Shown here one piece after another: positions 13,695 through 14,982 of a stretch of 14,982 bases of DNA; positions within the stretch are counted from its first letter, which is position 1, and each line of letters starts with the position of its first letter. Source of the stretch: CAYRFQ01 sp964423615 (GTDB lineage: Bacteria > Planctomycetota > Planctomycetia > Gemmatales > Gemmataceae); contig CAYRFQ010000146.1 of NCBI GenBank assembly GCA_964423615.1, positions 1 through 14,982 of the forward strand. Direction: 5' to 3'. Made by a program: the position numbers and the translations under genes. Under the pieces are notes generated by a model, which was not told where the DNA came from, did not search any database, and was given only the letters and a program-made list of their open reading frames with translations.

Positions 13695-14927
13695 ATGCGT
13701 CAAGTCGGCTCATACTTTATCGTTGCGGTCCTTGCTGCAGGCACCACCTTGGCTCTGCACCATGGGGTCGTTTGGCTGACATCCTCCGGCACAAATTCGG
13801 AAGTCTCGGTGGCCAACCAGGAGGATTCCGGGACCGACTCGGCAAAAGAGGACCGGTCAAAGCGAACTCCGACCGACAACCCAAAACAGGCAAATGAGAA
13901 CCGACCTCCAGATGTTGTGAGGGGTCGCCCGCCGCTCCAAATCGAAAGGCATCTTCCAGAAGAACAAGTGAACGTCAGCGTCTACAAGAAAGTCAACCAA
14001 AGCGTTGTGAACATCAACACCCGCAGTGTCCAGATCGATGACTTTTTGCTCATGGCGCGACCCAAGGCCGGAAATGGCTCCGGCTCAGTTATCGACAAAG
14101 AGGGCCACATCCTGACCAATTATCACGTCATCGAAGGGAGCGCACGGATCGCCGCGACGCTGGCGGACGGGAGCATGTACGAAGGAAAAGTTGTCGGAAC
14201 TGACCCGAATAACGATCTCGCCGTCATTCGCATCAAAGCACCTCCCGAGAAACTGGTACCGATTACGTGGGGGGACTCGAGCAAACTGATCGTTGGATAT
14301 CGAGTGTTTGCGCTGGGGAATCCGTTTGGGTTAGAACGAACACTCACAACGGGCATCGTGAGTAGTCTGAACCGTTCCCTCCGGTCGGAGAACAACCGTC
14401 TGATCCGTGGAGTTGTCCAAACGGACGCCGCCATCAATCCGGGGAACTCGGGCGGCCCCTTGTTGAACACCGGTGGCGAGATGGTCGGGATCACGACGGC
14501 CATCATTGGTCGGGCTGGACAGAATTCGGGAGTCGGGTTGGCGATTCCGTCGAACACGGCCAAACGAGTCGTCAAGGATCTCATCCGGTACGGCCATGTG
14601 CGCCGACCCGATAGCGGTATCTTCAGCGTTTACGAACTCCCGCAAGGGTTACTCGTCGGAAAACTCGATCCCAACGGCCCGGCCGAAAAAGCCGGACTCC
14701 GTGGACCTCGAGTCGTTGCAATCCAACAAGGCCCCTTCGTGATGCGAGGATTAGATCGCTCGAAAGCCGATTTGATCGTAGGAATTGACGAGAAGAAGGT
14801 CACTTCGTTCGACGATTTCTTGACTTACATCGAAAGCCAGAAGTCCGGTTCGCGAGTGATCCTTCACGTGTTACGAGAAGGTGAGCCGATGAACATCCCA
14901 GTGACCTTGCGTGAGTCGCAAAAATAA
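13695..14927 (+). CDS. HtrA/DegP-type secreted serine protease (S1C) with one PDZ domain
   Basis: A 410-residue periplasmic protease anchored or exported by an N-terminal hydrophobic segment (about 6-29). A polar, probably disordered linker (about 31-90) follows. The trypsin-like domain (about 93-300) has an intact catalytic triad: His144 in TNYHVIE, Asp174 in NNDLAVIRI and Ser252 in NPGNSGGPL. GSGSVIDKEGHILTNYHV and VFALGNPFGLERTLTTGIVSS are classic HtrA motifs. One PDZ domain (about 305-407) follows; it has an insertion, RGPRVVAIQQGPFVMRGLDRSKA (about 336-358), between the usual AGL and the D-x-I-x-x-I-x/V segment. Members degrade misfolded envelope proteins. The start is supported by AAGGAGGA at 13677-13684, ten bases before the ATG. 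No partner gene is visible before the window ends. Confidence 0.92.
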   Translation: MRQVGSYFIVAVLAAGTTLALHHGVVWLTSSGTNSEVSVANQEDSGTDSAKEDRSKRTPTDNPKQANENRPPDVVRGRPPLQIERHLPEEQVNVSVYKKVNQSVVNINTRSVQIDDFLLMARPKAGNGSGSVIDKEGHILTNYHVIEGSARIAATLADGSMYEGKVVGTDPNNDLAVIRIKAPPEKLVPITWGDSSKLIVGYRVFALGNPFGLERTLTTGIVSSLNRSLRSENNRLIRGVVQTDAAINPGNSGGPLLNTGGEMVGITTAIIGRAGQNSGVGLAIPSNTAKRVVKDLIRYGHVRRPDSGIFSVYELPQGLLVGKLDPNGPAEKAGLRGPRVVAIQQGPFVMRGLDRSKADLIVGIDEKKVTSFDDFLTYIESQKSGSRVILHVLREGEPMNIPVTLRESQK

Positions 14928-14982
14928 GCTAGGATAGCAAAGTCGACTGGTCGATCAACTGCTCCAATTTTTCGAGATACCC
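14928..14982. other. Window end, nothing recognised
   Basis: Only 55 bases follow the protease stop. No hairpin terminator or new start is evident. Confidence 0.4.

Overview
The window looks like chromosomal DNA from a planctomycete, most likely of the Gemmata lineage. The reasons are a TIGR03067-family secreted protein, a DUF3568-type lipoprotein, an archaeal-like H4MPT-linked C1-transfer protein, a STAND NTPase with a helical-repeat tail, and intergenic palindromic repeats of a kind common in that phylum. This assignment is inference from gene families; no rRNA or tRNA gene is present to test it.

Layout. Bases 1-299 are intergenic and begin inside a copy of a hairpin repeat (copy A). Two secreted proteins follow on the plus strand: a coiled-coil TIGR03067 protein (372-971) and a small cysteine-rich lipoprotein (1451-1768). 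The lipoprotein converges, with a 27-base gap, on a minus-strand two-module ABC-2-like permease (1796-3391). Repeat copy B lies upstream of the permease. A minus-strand operon then runs from 6210 down to 3643: DUF3568-like lipoprotein, five-helix membrane protein, and H4MPT-linked C1-transfer (MfnF/oxoprolinase-like) protein, with gaps of 42 and 15 bases and a good promoter at 6243-6270. Upstream, also on the minus strand, are a membrane-anchored coiled-coil NYN nuclease-like protein (6439-8043), a 735-base stretch with no convincing gene, and a ChuX/HutX-family heme protein (8779-9363). The heme protein is divergent from a 720-residue STAND NTPase (9567-11729).

The intergenic stretch 11730-12292 is the most structured part. 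It holds a complete 137-base repeat (copy C) with two hairpins between imperfect terminal inverted repeats. Directly abutting it is a second, unrelated 152-base inverted-repeat element with a long central hairpin. The window ends with a YhaM-like OB-fold/HD exoribonuclease (minus) and a secreted HtrA-type serine protease (plus).

The genes do not form one obvious pathway. The best candidates for a second look are the two palindromic element families (one shows base-pair covariation between copies), the RmuC-like architecture built around a NYN domain, and the STAND ATPase with no visible effector domain. I found no CRISPR array, transposase, integrase or RNA gene. The promoters and hairpins listed were found by eye and are tentative.
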